Below, in pieces: positions 1 through 9,900 of a DNA stretch of 64,000 nt. The stretch lies in the NCBI RefSeq assembly GCF_000979455.1, contig NZ_JJOY01000024.1, positions 1 through 64,000 of the forward strand, read 5' to 3'. Positions within the stretch are counted from its first letter, which is position 1; every line of letters starts with the position of its first letter. A program made the position numbers and the translations under genes. The notes below the pieces were generated by a model, which searched no databases, was not told the DNA's origin, and saw nothing but the letters and a program-made list of their open reading frames with translations. Source of the DNA: Methanosarcina sp. 2.H.T.1A.6 (lineage in GTDB: Archaea > Halobacteriota > Methanosarcinia > Methanosarcinales > Methanosarcinaceae).

Positions 1-262
1 CCTTCATATCTCTGGCATTTCCAACTATGACAGGCAAATGATCTATCAATGCCTCATAAATCGGAACCCAGAAATCACTTGCTGATTCACATGCAACAAT
101 ATCACATTTTTCTGATGTTACCCAATTTTTAAGGTTTAAAATCCCATCATCATCTCTGGCAAAACGCTGTTGCTGTTTTTCACCAGATCTACTGAGGATA
201 GTAGCAATAACAAAACGTTTGTGAATGTCTAAACCACAAGATTTGTTTATTTCTCCTTCCAA
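1..262 (-). CDS. IS110-family transposase, N-terminal part (cut by window edge)
   Basis: The minus strand encodes the first 87 residues of a DEDD-type recombinase that excises and inserts its own element. The N-terminal RuvC-like strand is visible as CGLDIHKRFVIATIL, whose Asp is the first acidic catalytic residue, and ACESASDFW supplies the Glu. I start it at TTG 262 because a GGAG Shine-Dalgarno lies nine bases upstream; the nearby ATG is followed at once by a stop. The remainder lies outside the window, so it cannot be judged whether the element is intact. The family match is by motif and is fairly sure. Confidence 0.8.
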   Translation of the reverse strand, partial: MEGEINKSCGLDIHKRFVIATILSRSGEKQQQRFARDDDGILNLKNWVTSEKCDIVACESASDFWVPIYEALIDHLPVIVGNARDMK

Positions 263-430
263 TTTACATTACTCCATCATTTCCAGGACAGTAGAATTGC
301 CTCAAAGGCAATTTGGCATCCGTGATCAAAGTCACATCTGAGCCTTCGATGGCAATTCAATGGTTAGTTTTTTGACGGTTTCGTAGAACCAAAGTAAAAA
401 CAACCTTCCTGTCCAAGGTAATGATGGAGT
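263..430 (-). other. Non-coding end of the IS110 element, possible bridge-RNA region
   Basis: This stretch lies immediately 5' of the transposase start. It contains several short hairpins, for example TTGCC-tcaaa-GGCAA near 298-313 and GTGA-tcaaag-TCAC near 321-334, plus a repeated GGCAATT. In IS110 elements the non-coding end beside the transposase encodes a structured bridge RNA. The position fits that; the exact RNA and the element's end cannot be defined from one copy. Confidence 0.35.
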
Positions 431-517
431 TCTATTATCAAAAAAGGTAAGGAAAAAGGACTTTCATTCTTTGGGCATGTTATTCGAAGAATATCATGTG
501 CGTTTTTTTCCATTCGT

Positions 518-581
518 TCTTATCAAAGCCAGATCTTATCAAAGCCAGATCTTATCAAAGCCAGATCTTATCGAAGCCAAA
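518..581. repeat. 16-bp tandem repeat, four copies
   Basis: The unit TCTTATCAAAGCCAGA is repeated at 518, 534, 550 and 566; the last copy has a few changes. It lies between the IS110 end and the next tandem array and has no reading frame of its own. Confidence 0.85.
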
Positions 582-1145
582 TATTTCTGATTTTCAGGTG
601 ATCCCTTATTTTTCAGGTGATCTTTCATGTCCAGTACCATTCATGCTAAAAAAATATTCATGCTAGAAAAAATAGTATTTCAGTGAAAAAACGGAAGCTG
701 GCAACACCTATGTCAAAAATTATTGTGAGAACAATAATTGTTCCTGCAAGAATATGGAACATTGTGAATAAAGGTGATAAGTTGGTTAATATTTTCAGTT
801 TCTCTAATTAAATCCGAATCCCTTAACTTCAGAAAAAGATGAAATTCTTGATCAAGGGCTATTTTAGGAAGAGAAGGGTAAGAAAAGGGTTTAATTCAAT
901 TTTCAGAGAATTGAGAGAGTTTTTCTATTTCTGAGTTTCTGTTTATCATAATCTATCAAAATCCATCAAAATCTATCAAATTGATAGAAAATGGCAGGAA
1001 TCGAAAAATATAAAGGAAAAATTCCAGGTCATCTAGCCCATAAAGGAACCTGAGCTTTGGGCTTCAGGCAAGCTAAGATTTAAACCAACATATGAACTAA
1101 TTATATTTCTGATCCCGTCTATTATAAGCATCACAAGGGGACTAT
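582..1145. other. AT-rich spacer without a recognisable gene
   Basis: No convincing coding region was found. There are short direct repeats such as TTTTTCAGGTGATC twice near 591-625 and ATCTATCAAAATC-like repeats near 951-980. Promoter elements for the downstream aminotransferase could lie here but none is clear. Confidence 0.5.
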
Positions 1146-1250
1146 ATTCATCAGGTTAATATTCATCAGGTTAATATTCATCAGGTTAATATTCATCAGG
1201 TTAATATTCATCAGGTTAATATTCATCAGGTTAATATTCATCAGATAATT
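1146..1250. repeat. 15-bp tandem repeat, six perfect copies plus one degenerate
   Basis: The unit ATTCATCAGGTTAAT occurs six times without change from 1146 to 1235, and a seventh altered copy ends at 1250. It ends about 95 bases upstream of the aminotransferase start, so its copy number could affect that gene's promoter or leader. An 82-residue minus-strand frame across it is only the repeat read as LMNIN units and is not a gene. Confidence 0.95.
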
Positions 1251-1345
1251 TGTCAACCTCCTCGTTATCCCATACCTTTTAATATTCCAAATACCGTAAC
1301 TATGAGAACTTACACACTCATAATCATATTCAGGTGACTTTTCCA

Positions 1346-2503
1346 ATGTATTCTGACCGCATAAACGCATTACCACCATACCTTTTTGCAGCGATTGATG
1401 AAGCTAAGGACGAAATGATTGCAAAGGGAGTGGACGTTATCGACCTTGGCGTGGGAGACCCTGACCTTCCGACCCATCCGCATATTGTTGAGGCCATGCG
1501 CGAAGCTGTTTGCGACCCGAAGACACACCAGTACCCTTCTTATGCAGGGATGCCGGAGTTTCGGAAAGCTGCGGCTGAATGGTGTAAGAAATATAAGGGA
1601 ATTGAGCTTGACCCTGCAACTGAAGTCCTTTCCCTGATAGGGTCAAAGGAAGCGGTTGCACATATCCCGCTAGCCTTTGTCAATCCGGGTGATGTCGTGC
1701 TCTATACCGAGCCAGGGTACCCTGTCTACAAGATCGGGACTCTTTTTGCGGGTGGGGAGCCGTATCCACTGCCGCTGAAGGCTGAGAACAACTTCCTGCC
1801 TGACCTGGACTCGATTCCTGCAGATGTCCTGAAAAAGGCTAAGCTCTTCTTCTTTAACTACCCCAACAACCCGACTGCAGCAACCGCGGACATGGCATTC
1901 TTTGAAAAGGTCGTTGAATTCTGCAAGAAAAACGATATCATTGCAGTGCACGACAATGCCTACTGCCAGATGACCTACGATGGGTACGAGGCTCCCTCCT
2001 TCCTTGCAGCAAAAGGCGCAATGGATATCGGTATGGAACTCTATTCCCACTCCAAGACCTACAACATGACCGGCTGGAGGCTCGGGTTTGCAGTAGGAAA
2101 CAAAGCTCTCATAAAGGGGCTCGGGAAAGTTAAGTCCAACGTGGACTCAGGCGTCTTTGATGCGATCCAGATCGCAGGCATTGCAGCGCTTTCCTCTTCC
2201 CAGGCCTGCGTTGACGATGCCAACCTGGTCTACGAAGAAAGACGCAACGCCCTTATTGAAGGGCTCAAAGCCATGGGCCTTGAAGTAAACCCACCAAAAG
2301 CCACCTTCTACGTCTGGGCTCCTGTCCCGAAAGGCTTTACCTCAATCGGGTTTGCAAAGATCCTCCTCGAAGAAGCCGGAATCGTCGCAACACCCGGAGT
2401 CGGCTTCGGAGAAGCCGGTGAAGGCTACATCAGGTTTGCCCTCACCAAGCCCGTTGATAGGATAAAAGAAGCTGTAGAAAGGATGAAAAAACTGCAGTTC
2501 TGA
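1346..2503 (+). CDS. dapL: LL-diaminopimelate aminotransferase
   Basis: PLP-dependent fold-type I aminotransferase of the DapL group, which converts tetrahydrodipicolinate plus glutamate directly to LL-diaminopimelate in lysine synthesis. The protein has 385 residues, a usual length. Visible features are the substrate/cofactor motif [10 protein letters not shown], the Asn-Pro-rich NYPNNPTAA, the cofactor Asp in VHDNAYCQ, and the Schiff-base lysine (about residue 237) in [14 protein letters not shown] chose ATG 1346 because AGGTGA at 1332-1337 sits correctly before it; a GTG at 1334 would lie inside that ribosome site. A related aspartate-type aminotransferase function cannot be excluded. It is followed by a UPF0280 gene after 220 bases. 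Confidence 0.85.
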   Translation: MYSDRINALPPYLFAAIDEAKDEMIAKGVDVIDLGVGDPDLPTHPHIVEAMREAVCDPKTHQYPSYAGMPEFRKAAAEWCKKYKGIELDPATEVLSLIGSKEAVAHIPLAFVNPGDVVLYTEPGYPVYKIGTLFAGGEPYPLPLKAENNFLPDLDSIPADVLKKAKLFFFNYPNNPTAATADMAFFEKVVEFCKKNDIIAVHDNAYCQMTYDGYEAPSFLAAKGAMDIGMELYSHSKTYNMTGWRLGFAVGNKALIKGLGKVKSNVDSGVFDAIQIAGIAALSSSQACVDDANLVYEERRNALIEGLKAMGLEVNPPKATFYVWAPVPKGFTSIGFAKILLEEAGIVATPGVGFGEAGEGYIRFALTKPVDRIKEAVERMKKLQF

Positions 2504-2723
2504 TCCGAAAAATTCCTGAAACCGGGCTCAGAGTCAGACTCAGAGTCGGATTCAGAGTAAATCAAAAAAGGTCAAAAAAGGCGGTATACCTTAAAAAGCC
2601 GCCTAAAATCTTTTTTAAATCGAATTCCTTAAGTCTGCCAGCTTTTCGATTTTGGGTTACATTTCCGGAAGCCCGGACAGAAAAGCATTTCTTTTTTAAG
2701 CAATAAATCCCAAGTGAACCAGC

Positions 2724-3497
2724 ATGCCAGATCCCATAAAAGAACCAACCAAAGAATCGGTCACAGAACCTGCCAGCCACCCGATCAAAGAACACTTCCG
2801 GCTCAAGGAAACCATAGTAACGATCGCAGCCGACGATCAGGCTCATATCGAAGCTGCAAAAACAGCTATCGGTGTACACAGGGTAGCCCTTGAAACTTAC
2901 ATCCATTCCGACCCTTATTTTCAGATAACTCTCGAACCCTACGCCTGCCCGAAAAACGCCCCTGAAGTCGTCCGCAGGATGGTAAAAGCAGGAAACACTA
3001 TGGGAATAGGGCCAATGAGTGCGGTTGCTGGCACAATTTCTGCCCTTGCCGTGGAAGCAATGGTAAAAGCCGGAGCAAAATACGCTATTGTCGATAACGG
3101 TGGGGACATTGCACTTATCAATGACCGGCCGGTGGTGGTCGGGATCTATGCAGGACAATCTCCGATTAAAAACCTGGGATTAATTTTCGAGCCCCGGGAC
3201 TCGATTACAGGAGTCTGCACCTCGGCAGGGACAGTCGGCCCTTCCATCAGCTTCGGAATGGCGGATGCAGCTGCGATTTTCTCAGATGACGTTTCTCTGG
3301 CGGATGCAGCGGCAACGGCATTGGGGAATGAAGTAGGAATCGGAAAGGAATCTATTGAAGCTGCATTTAAAGCCGTAAAAGACGTGCCAGGAATAAAAGG
3401 CGCACTCGTAATTCAGGGAGAGTACATCGGAATGTGGGGAAAAGTGCCGAAAATTACGCGAGCCGATGTAAGGCATGAGTATATCACCAAGGCGTGA
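2724..3497 (+). CDS. UPF0280 family protein (ApbE-like fold)
   Basis: A 257-residue soluble protein matching the archaeal UPF0280 family, which is distantly related to ApbE-type flavin transferases. Characteristic stretches are [20 protein letters not shown], the Gly-rich DNGGDIAL and [12 protein letters not shown]. The first 25 residues are polar and look family-variable. The biochemical role of the family is not established, so no reaction is assigned. It lies between the aminotransferase and the aldehyde oxidoreductase on the same strand, with spacers of more than 200 bases on both sides, so it is probably transcribed separately. Confidence 0.75.
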   Translation: MPDPIKEPTKESVTEPASHPIKEHFRLKETIVTIAADDQAHIEAAKTAIGVHRVALETYIHSDPYFQITLEPYACPKNAPEVVRRMVKAGNTMGIGPMSAVAGTISALAVEAMVKAGAKYAIVDNGGDIALINDRPVVVGIYAGQSPIKNLGLIFEPRDSITGVCTSAGTVGPSISFGMADAAAIFSDDVSLADAAATALGNEVGIGKESIEAAFKAVKDVPGIKGALVIQGEYIGMWGKVPKITRADVRHEYITKA

Positions 3498-3540
3498 ATA
3501 CTTTTATTAAGGAACTTCGACATAAATAATCAGGTATCTG

Positions 3541-3608
3541 TTCAAATGTATTCAAATATATTCAAATGTATTCAAATATATTCAAATGTATTTTAATGTA
3601 TTTTAATG
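3541..3608. repeat. 10-bp tandem repeat
   Basis: Units TTCAAATGTA and TTCAAATATA alternate five times and then pass into two TTTTAATGTA copies. It lies in the spacer between the UPF0280 gene and the aldehyde ferredoxin oxidoreductase gene. Confidence 0.85.
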
Positions 3609-3768
3609 AAGCTTCGGCCATATAGATGAGATTTTTTTAATGGGCAGCTGGAAAGCGTGGCCGAACAGGAAGCTTTTGACAAAGCAGGCTGAATAAGTGA
3701 ACCGGATAAAGTGAGCCGGAAAGGCTGCTATATCCTTAATGTTAAAAATACCAGATCGGAGGAATCAC

Positions 3769-5592
3769 ATGCCCGGAGGCTATACTGGAAAGATCCTGGA
3801 AGTTGACCTTGACAGCGGCGAGCTTAAAGACTCGCCGCTTGACGAAGAAATGGCAAAGATGTACCTCGGAGGCAAGGGGCTTGGCCTGAAACTCGTGTAC
3901 GATGAGTTCAGATCGGACATGCAGCCCTTTGACCCTGACAACCTGCTTATTTTTGCAACCGGACCTGCTACCGGGCAAAAGTTTCCCACAAGCGGGCGCT
4001 ACCATATCGTCTGCAGCAAGTCCCCCCAGACCGGGACCGTGGGCAGCGGGAATTCCGGAGGAAAATGGGGACCCTTCCTGAAATTTGCAGGGTATGACGC
4101 TGTAATCGTGCGGGGGATCTCAAAGGAGCCGGTCTACCTGAGCATCGTGGATGGAAAAGCCGAGCTTGTGCCGGCCCCGGAACTCTGGGGGATGACGGTC
4201 CACGCGGTTACGGACGAACTGACGGAAAGGAGCGAAAACCTGAAAAAGACCTCGGTTGCATGCATCGGGCCTGCGGGAGAAAACCTGGTCCCCTTTTCCG
4301 GCATCATGAACGACAAGTACCGAACTGCAGGGAGGACGGGGCTAGGGGCTGTGATGGGGAGCAAGAAGTTAAAAGCGGTCGTGGTTTCCGGGAGCCAGAG
4401 GGTTGAACCTGCAAACCGGGAACTTATGGAAGATAGAGCCATAGAGTCCATGAAGCGCATCAGGGAAAACCCGATTACAGGCCCGAAGGGAGGACTTCAC
4501 ACCTACGGAACCGCGGTTCTTGTGAATATCCTCAACGAAAGCGGGGCCTACCCGACCCGGAACTTCCAGGAAGCCTACTTCCCGGATGCCGACGAGCAGA
4601 GCGGGGAGACCCTTGTCAAAAAATATCTGACAGGCCGCGGAGGCTGCTGGGGCTGTCCGATTGTCTGTGGACGGAAGTCCGATGTGCCCGATGGGCCCTA
4701 CAGTGTCCGGGATACCGAAGGCCCGGAGTACGAGACCATCTTTGCCTTTGGTTCCGACTGCGGGATTACGGAACTCGACGCCCTGATAAAGGCCAACCAC
4801 CTCTGCGACGAACTGGGGCTTGACACTATCTCCATGGGAGGCACTATCGCCTGTGCCATGGAACTCGTGGAGAAAGGGAAAATCCCGCCGGAAAAACTTC
4901 ACGGCATGAACCTGCGCTTCGGAGACCCCGGTTCAATGATCGAAGCCATCTGGAGGACCGCCTACCGAGCAGGGATCGGAGCTGACCTTGCCCTGGGTTC
5001 GAGAGCCCTCGCGGAAAAATACGGAGCCCCGGAATGCTCAATCGCTGTCAAGGGCATGGAACTGCCCGCCTACGACCCCCGCCCAATCCAGGGGATAGGC
5101 CTGAACTACGCAACCGCAAACCGCGGCGGTGACCACGTCTACGGCTACACGATCTCCCCTGAAGTTTTGGGCCTGCCAGAAAAGCTCGACCCCTACTCAG
5201 TCGAGGACAAGCCCAGGTGGACAATTCTCCTCCAGGACCTGACCTCAGCCATCAACTCCTCCGTAGTCTGCCTCTTTACCTCGTTTGCCCTGGGTCTGCC
5301 CGAGTATTCGGGGATGCTGGCAGCGGTTACTGGCTTTGACCTTGACGCAGACAAGCTCCTGAAACTCGGGGAGAGGATCACAAACCTCGAGAGGCTGATG
5401 AACAACATGTACGGGCTCGATCGGAATGAAGACGTCCTCCCAAAGCGCCTTACCGAAGAGCCAATCCCGGCCGGTCCCGCCAAAGGTCAGATTTCCCATG
5501 TCCCGGAAATGATCGACGAATACTACAGGCTCAGGGGCTGGGTTGACGGGAAGCCCACGGAAGGGAAGTTGAAGGAACTCGGGATCATCTGA
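3769..5592 (+). CDS. aor: Tungsten-type aldehyde ferredoxin oxidoreductase
   Basis: A 607-residue enzyme of the AOR family, which oxidises aldehydes to carboxylic acids with ferredoxin as acceptor, using a bis-tungstopterin and a [4Fe-4S] cluster. The cluster ligands are visible as C293-x2-C296-x3-C300 (CWGCPIVC) and a distant Cys near 501 (SSVVCLFTS). The N-terminal MPGGYTGKILEVDL and GGKWGPFLKFAGYDAV are typical of the pterin-binding first domain. ATG 3769 is preferred because GGAGG lies seven bases before it; a start 30 bases earlier has no such site. A MoaD/ThiS-like gene 90 bases downstream probably serves cofactor assembly. The physiological substrate cannot be read from sequence. Confidence 0.92.
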   Translation: MPGGYTGKILEVDLDSGELKDSPLDEEMAKMYLGGKGLGLKLVYDEFRSDMQPFDPDNLLIFATGPATGQKFPTSGRYHIVCSKSPQTGTVGSGNSGGKWGPFLKFAGYDAVIVRGISKEPVYLSIVDGKAELVPAPELWGMTVHAVTDELTERSENLKKTSVACIGPAGENLVPFSGIMNDKYRTAGRTGLGAVMGSKKLKAVVVSGSQRVEPANRELMEDRAIESMKRIRENPITGPKGGLHTYGTAVLVNILNESGAYPTRNFQEAYFPDADEQSGETLVKKYLTGRGGCWGCPIVCGRKSDVPDGPYSVRDTEGPEYETIFAFGSDCGITELDALIKANHLCDELGLDTISMGGTIACAMELVEKGKIPPEKLHGMNLRFGDPGSMIEAIWRTAYRAGIGADLALGSRALAEKYGAPECSIAVKGMELPAYDPRPIQGIGLNYATANRGGDHVYGYTISPEVLGLPEKLDPYSVEDKPRWTILLQDLTSAINSSVVCLFTSFALGLPEYSGMLAAVTGFDLDADKLLKLGERITNLERLMNNMYGLDRNEDVLPKRLTEEPIPAGPAKGQISHVPEMIDEYYRLRGWVDGKPTEGKLKELGII

Positions 5593-5682
5593 AGGATCAA
5601 ACGAGGTGCCTGAGAACACCCTTCTCACTTTTTCCATTATTTCATTTCATATCTATTCATTTCTTTTTCCGGAGAGATAGGC

Positions 5683-5967
5683 TTGAAAGTACACATAAAG
5701 TTCCTTGCGACTATCCGTGAAATCACCGGAGAGCCCGAAATCGAGCTTGAGATCCACTCAGGGGACACCGTGGAAGCGGTCATGAGGACTCTGGAACACC
5801 GGTACGGGATAGAATTAAAAGAAGCTACGACAGGCACTACTGCTGGTGGGATCCCGAAAATCAGGATCCTGGTAAACGGGAGAGACATGGAGTTTCTTTC
5901 AGGGCTTGAAACCGAACTGAAAGCCGGGGATGTTATGGTCCTTATCCCTCCGGTTGCCGGAGGGTGA
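5683..5967 (+). CDS. MoaD/ThiS-family ubiquitin-like sulfur carrier
   Basis: A 94-residue beta-grasp protein that ends in Gly-Gly (PPVAGG), the residues that are adenylated and thiocarboxylated in MoaD and ThiS. It starts at TTG 5683 after a GGAGAG ribosome site; no ATG fits. MoaD-like genes next to AOR genes are common in archaea and are thought to help make the tungstopterin cofactor, so this is the likely role. A function as a small archaeal protein modifier (SAMP) is an alternative, since the same fold and tail are used. Confidence 0.85.
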   Translation: MKVHIKFLATIREITGEPEIELEIHSGDTVEAVMRTLEHRYGIELKEATTGTTAGGIPKIRILVNGRDMEFLSGLETELKAGDVMVLIPPVAGG

Positions 5968-6052
5968 AAACGGAATATTGAGAAATTGTTATCCCCTCAC
6001 TGAGGGCTGAAGCCAGCTCTCCAGCCATGCAAGAAAAATAGCAGGTGAATTC

Positions 6053-6106
6053 ATGCTGGTATTAAAAGAAACTGAAATCAACAATGTCACCTACCCCGGC
6101 AAATAA
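6053..6106 (+). other. 17-codon reading frame with good ribosome site, possible gene stump
   Basis: AGGTGA lies five bases before ATG 6053, and the frame encodes MLVLKETEINNVTYPGK before a stop, right where the composite repeat begins. It may be the surviving start of a gene interrupted by that repeat or a chance short frame. Confidence 0.2.
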
Positions 6107-6114
6107 TTCTCTTG

Positions 6115-6800
6115 AACCTCGGAGACCGTTTTCAACCCACAGGTAAATATCGGACGCCTCCGCCAGCTTGTCTGGCGGCCCTGCAAAAAAAGGAAGAAAG
6201 AGGAAAGAAAAAGGAGGTAAAAAGAGAGTCGAAAAAGAGTATTTTTCAGATAGAATTTAATTCTGCTCCGTTTGGTATACTTACAGAGTTTTCGGTTTCT
6301 TTTCCTTGTTGATTTTTTGTTGATTTTTTGTTAGTCTCTTATAGGCTTTCCCGGTCATTTCTACCTGAGAGTTTCTTACAGCGTTCTCAGTAGTTTTTCA
6401 CTTTCATGCTCTTTTTACCTCTTATTTTTTGTCTGAAAGCCGCTCTCCTGCGTCGAGCGTGACAAAAACGACATAATGCGGCTGGTGACGTTGTGTAGGT
6501 TAGAGACATTCATGAATTGGTCCTCTTGAGCGAAGCGAAAAGGACAGCGCACTGCAGAGCCGCAACTCTGCCGGGACAAAAACGACTCAATATAGCGAAT
6601 AAGGTTGTATGGGTCAAAGAAATCGTAATTTAGCCTTCCTGAGTGAAGTTCACTGCTAAAATCCATAAATTAGTCCTCTTGAGCGAAACGAAGTGAAGCG
6701 AAAAGGACCGCGGGCTGTTGCGATTACATAGCAACTCCCAGAAAATCTCCGATTTCCTGTGATCCCGAAGCTCAACTCGGGTGGCCCAACTCGGGCGGCC
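6115..6800. repeat. Composite intergenic repeat, copy 1
   Basis: A roughly 690-base non-coding unit. It begins with a hairpin block around 6160-6182 (CGCCAGCTTGTCTGGCG) and passes through a T-rich stretch. It then contains CTCTCCTGCGTCGAGCGTGAC near 6447, GTCCTCTTGAGCGAAGCGAAAAGGAC-like hairpins near 6521 and 6672, and ends with CAACTCCCAGAAAATCTCCG and a CCCGA...TCGGG hairpin. The same order of blocks recurs at 15635-16225, and parts recur elsewhere. Short frames crossing it are shadows. It sits 3' of a minus-strand gene, as copy 2 does. Confidence 0.8.
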
Positions 6801-6917
6801 CAACTCGAGCGGGACGACATTTATCGAAAAAAAAATCAAAAAAGAAAGTGGAAGGGAAAATGATTTCCCTTCATTATATCAACAGTTCAGGTTTTTTGTC
6901 TTCCTTTTTTATCCTCC

Positions 6918-9900
6918 TTACTTCTTTTTCAACAGGAACAGTACGGAAAGAATTCCCGAAACTGCAAAGACGAGCCCAAAGCCCGGACTTTTCTTTTCTT
7001 CGGAGGTCGTTTCCGGAACTTCGTTACCCGTTATTTTCTGTGCCTCATCTCCGGAGCCTGGAGTTTCTGCCGGCGTTATAGTAACGGCACCTTTCTTTTC
7101 CCCTGTAATCGAGTAGTAGGAAAAGCCAGGGGTTTCTGCTCTGAAGTAGAAGAATTCGGCGTCTTCCCCGGTTTTTTCGGTTGAAAGCTGGACCCAGGCA
7201 TTTTCATGGAAGCGGTTCAGAACGAGGGTTGCTTCATCGATCATATTTTCTTCCATCCAGCTGCGGGGGACCTTAAAGTCAATCACGGCACTCTCAAAAG
7301 TCCCGGATTCCCCAAAGAACTGGCTTCCGATCACTATGTTCATGTACTGGTAAACCGCGCCTTCCGGACCATCCAGAATCGTTTTTGGCAGGCCGTTCAG
7401 GGTCTCCACTTTCCCGGTCACTGTCCCGGCATTTGTCCCTGAAACAAAACTGATGCCCGTAACACTGCATCCGGGGCCACTGAATGTAAACTCCGCCTGC
7501 TGGCCTGCGAGTACCTGCTGCCTGGAAACATCCACTCCCTGAACGTTGACAGAAGGCACTCCCGAGACGCCACTGAAAATGGCTGACCGGCTCCCGCTAC
7601 TCCCCCTGTGTTCTTCTTCTACTTCTTCTCCGCCATCGGCAACTTCGGGAGGGTTGTAGAGGGGAAGGCTGTCAACCTGGCTTCCGGATCCCGGAATCTC
7701 GTAAGGGAGGTCACAGAACCCGTCCCCGTCTGCGTCAGGAGTGGTTTCGGAAAAGCCTGTACCCTTCGGGTTTGCCCAGCAGTTGCCTCCGATATACGGG
7801 TCCCCGAGAACATTAGGCCCTTCGGTCCTGCTGACGTTCCAGGTGTTTCCGGAACATTTCCCCATCAACTCGACGTTCAGAAAGTCGCTTGAGAAGAAAT
7901 TGTTGTAGATGCTGTTATTGCAAGAATCATAAAGGGTGAGCCCTTCATCATTATTACTCACACGGTTTCCGACCAGACTTGAATTCGTCGTATTGTAAAG
8001 ATAAATACCGTATATGTTATGCTCAAGCACCTGGTCTCTGACTGTTATGTTCTCGCAGTCAACAAGATACACTGTCCCTGCATTGGAAGAAGCATCGAGC
8101 ACCCTGTCGGATTCCCCTACAAGGTAGTAAATGGGCTTGCCATCCACAAGGTTGCTGGTATCGATATCCCCGATTACACCTGCTATAAAAGGCAAAGCTC
8201 CGAAGTTGTACTTGTTACCTGAAATAAGATTATTTCTCAGGACGCTGGAATTGGAAACAAGAATGAGCCCAAACTCGTTTTCTGAGATTCTGTTGTTGTT
8301 CAGTTTGTTGTTTTCCCCAGCAGCAGAAAAGATTCCACACACATTATTCTCAACAGTGTTGTTTGAACAGTTGCTGCCGCTGTTGCGTGTATCCCGAATC
8401 CCAAAATAACTACCAGAAATGACATTCCCGCTTAAACTGCAGCCTGATGTATCTTTCATGTAGATCCCTGCCCTGGTTTCCTCCAAAGCTCCTGACACAG
8501 TAAACCCGCTGATGTTTACGGAGTCGGCAGTCACGCTGAAAACGTGTTCATCAGGAGTAGCCGCACGGACAATGGTATCTTCAGGATTTCCTGAGGAGGA
8601 AATGATACTGACCGATTTGTTCACCTTTATGTTTTCCGTATAAGTGCCCGGGCTTACAAGAAGCGTATCCCCTTCCCACGCAGCATCTACAGCTGCCTGG
8701 ATTGAGGAAAAAGCCCCGGCTCCGGAACCCACAGTGAGGGTCAGCGGGATACCCGGTTCCCTGCAGATGGGCAGGTAATCCTGACTTCCGGTCATGGAGT
8801 TGATAACGTAAGGAGTGTCTCCAATCCCATTTCCGTCAGCATCAGAGCCCGCATAATCGCTCCAGTAGTTTCCTGAAGTAGTATTCCATACATTATGTCC
8901 CGTGTCCTTAACGTTCTTTATGTTGTGGAACGAATTTCCGTATATGGTGTTATTTTCGGCTACAGTAAGCCAGATCCCGAGTTCCGAGTTATTTGAAACC
9001 ATGTTAGAGGACAGAACGTTATCCGAAGTGAAAGCTTCCCCGGTCCAGCCCTGAAGAGTGATGCCGCGGAAGTTGTCCAGAGCTCTGTTCCCTGAAAGGG
9101 TATTGTGCTGGCTTATGGTCAGGTCAAATCCGCTTTCACTGTTCGAATTTGCAGTGTTTGCTGTCAGGGTGTTGTAGTCCGAACCCAACAGACAAAGCCC
9201 TAGAGTATTGTTATAAGCACTGTTTTCCAGGAAAGTGTTGCCATTGGAGTAGTCTGCCTGAATTCCTGCATAACTCCCTGAGGCATTGTTTCCGCTTATG
9301 TTGTTACGTCCGGACTCGGAAAGATAGATGCCGCATGCCGAATTTCCGGCCAGGGCGTTGTTTGCCAGGGTGTTTCCTGAAGAGGACGTCAGGTAAATTC
9401 CCCGCGAATTGCCCGAAAATTCATTTTCTTTTACCGTATTGTTCCCGGAGTCCTCGAGGTACACTCCGTACCGGTTGCCGGAGAACGTATTGTTTTCAAT
9501 TGCTGCTCTTTCCGTTCTGGAAAGGTAGACCCCAAACCGTCCGTCCCGGAACACCAGGTCCCGGACTGTTATGTTCAGGCAGTTAAGCAAACAAACAGAA
9601 CCCGCATCAGACCCCGTTTCCAGGACATGGTCGGAGACTCCGGAAAGGATGTACAGGGACTTTCCATCCAGCAGGTTGCTTGACTCCACCTCAGGCACAT
9701 TTTGTGAAGCACAGTCTCCTTCAATTCCAAAGTTGTAAGTGTTCCCTTCCATTCTATTGCCTGAGAGGGATTTCCATTCCGAATCTTCAATGTAAAGCCC
9801 GTAGTAATTTGAACTTGCGCTGTTGTCAGTGAAATTTAATCCGGTAGAACCACTGATGTAGAACCCGTAATTGTTTTTTGGCGAGCTAATGTTCTCAAAG

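Noticed and set aside
1131-1379. 82-codon minus-strand frame with LMNIN repeats
   Set aside because: It is the 15-bp tandem repeat read in frame and runs into the aminotransferase start on the other strand.
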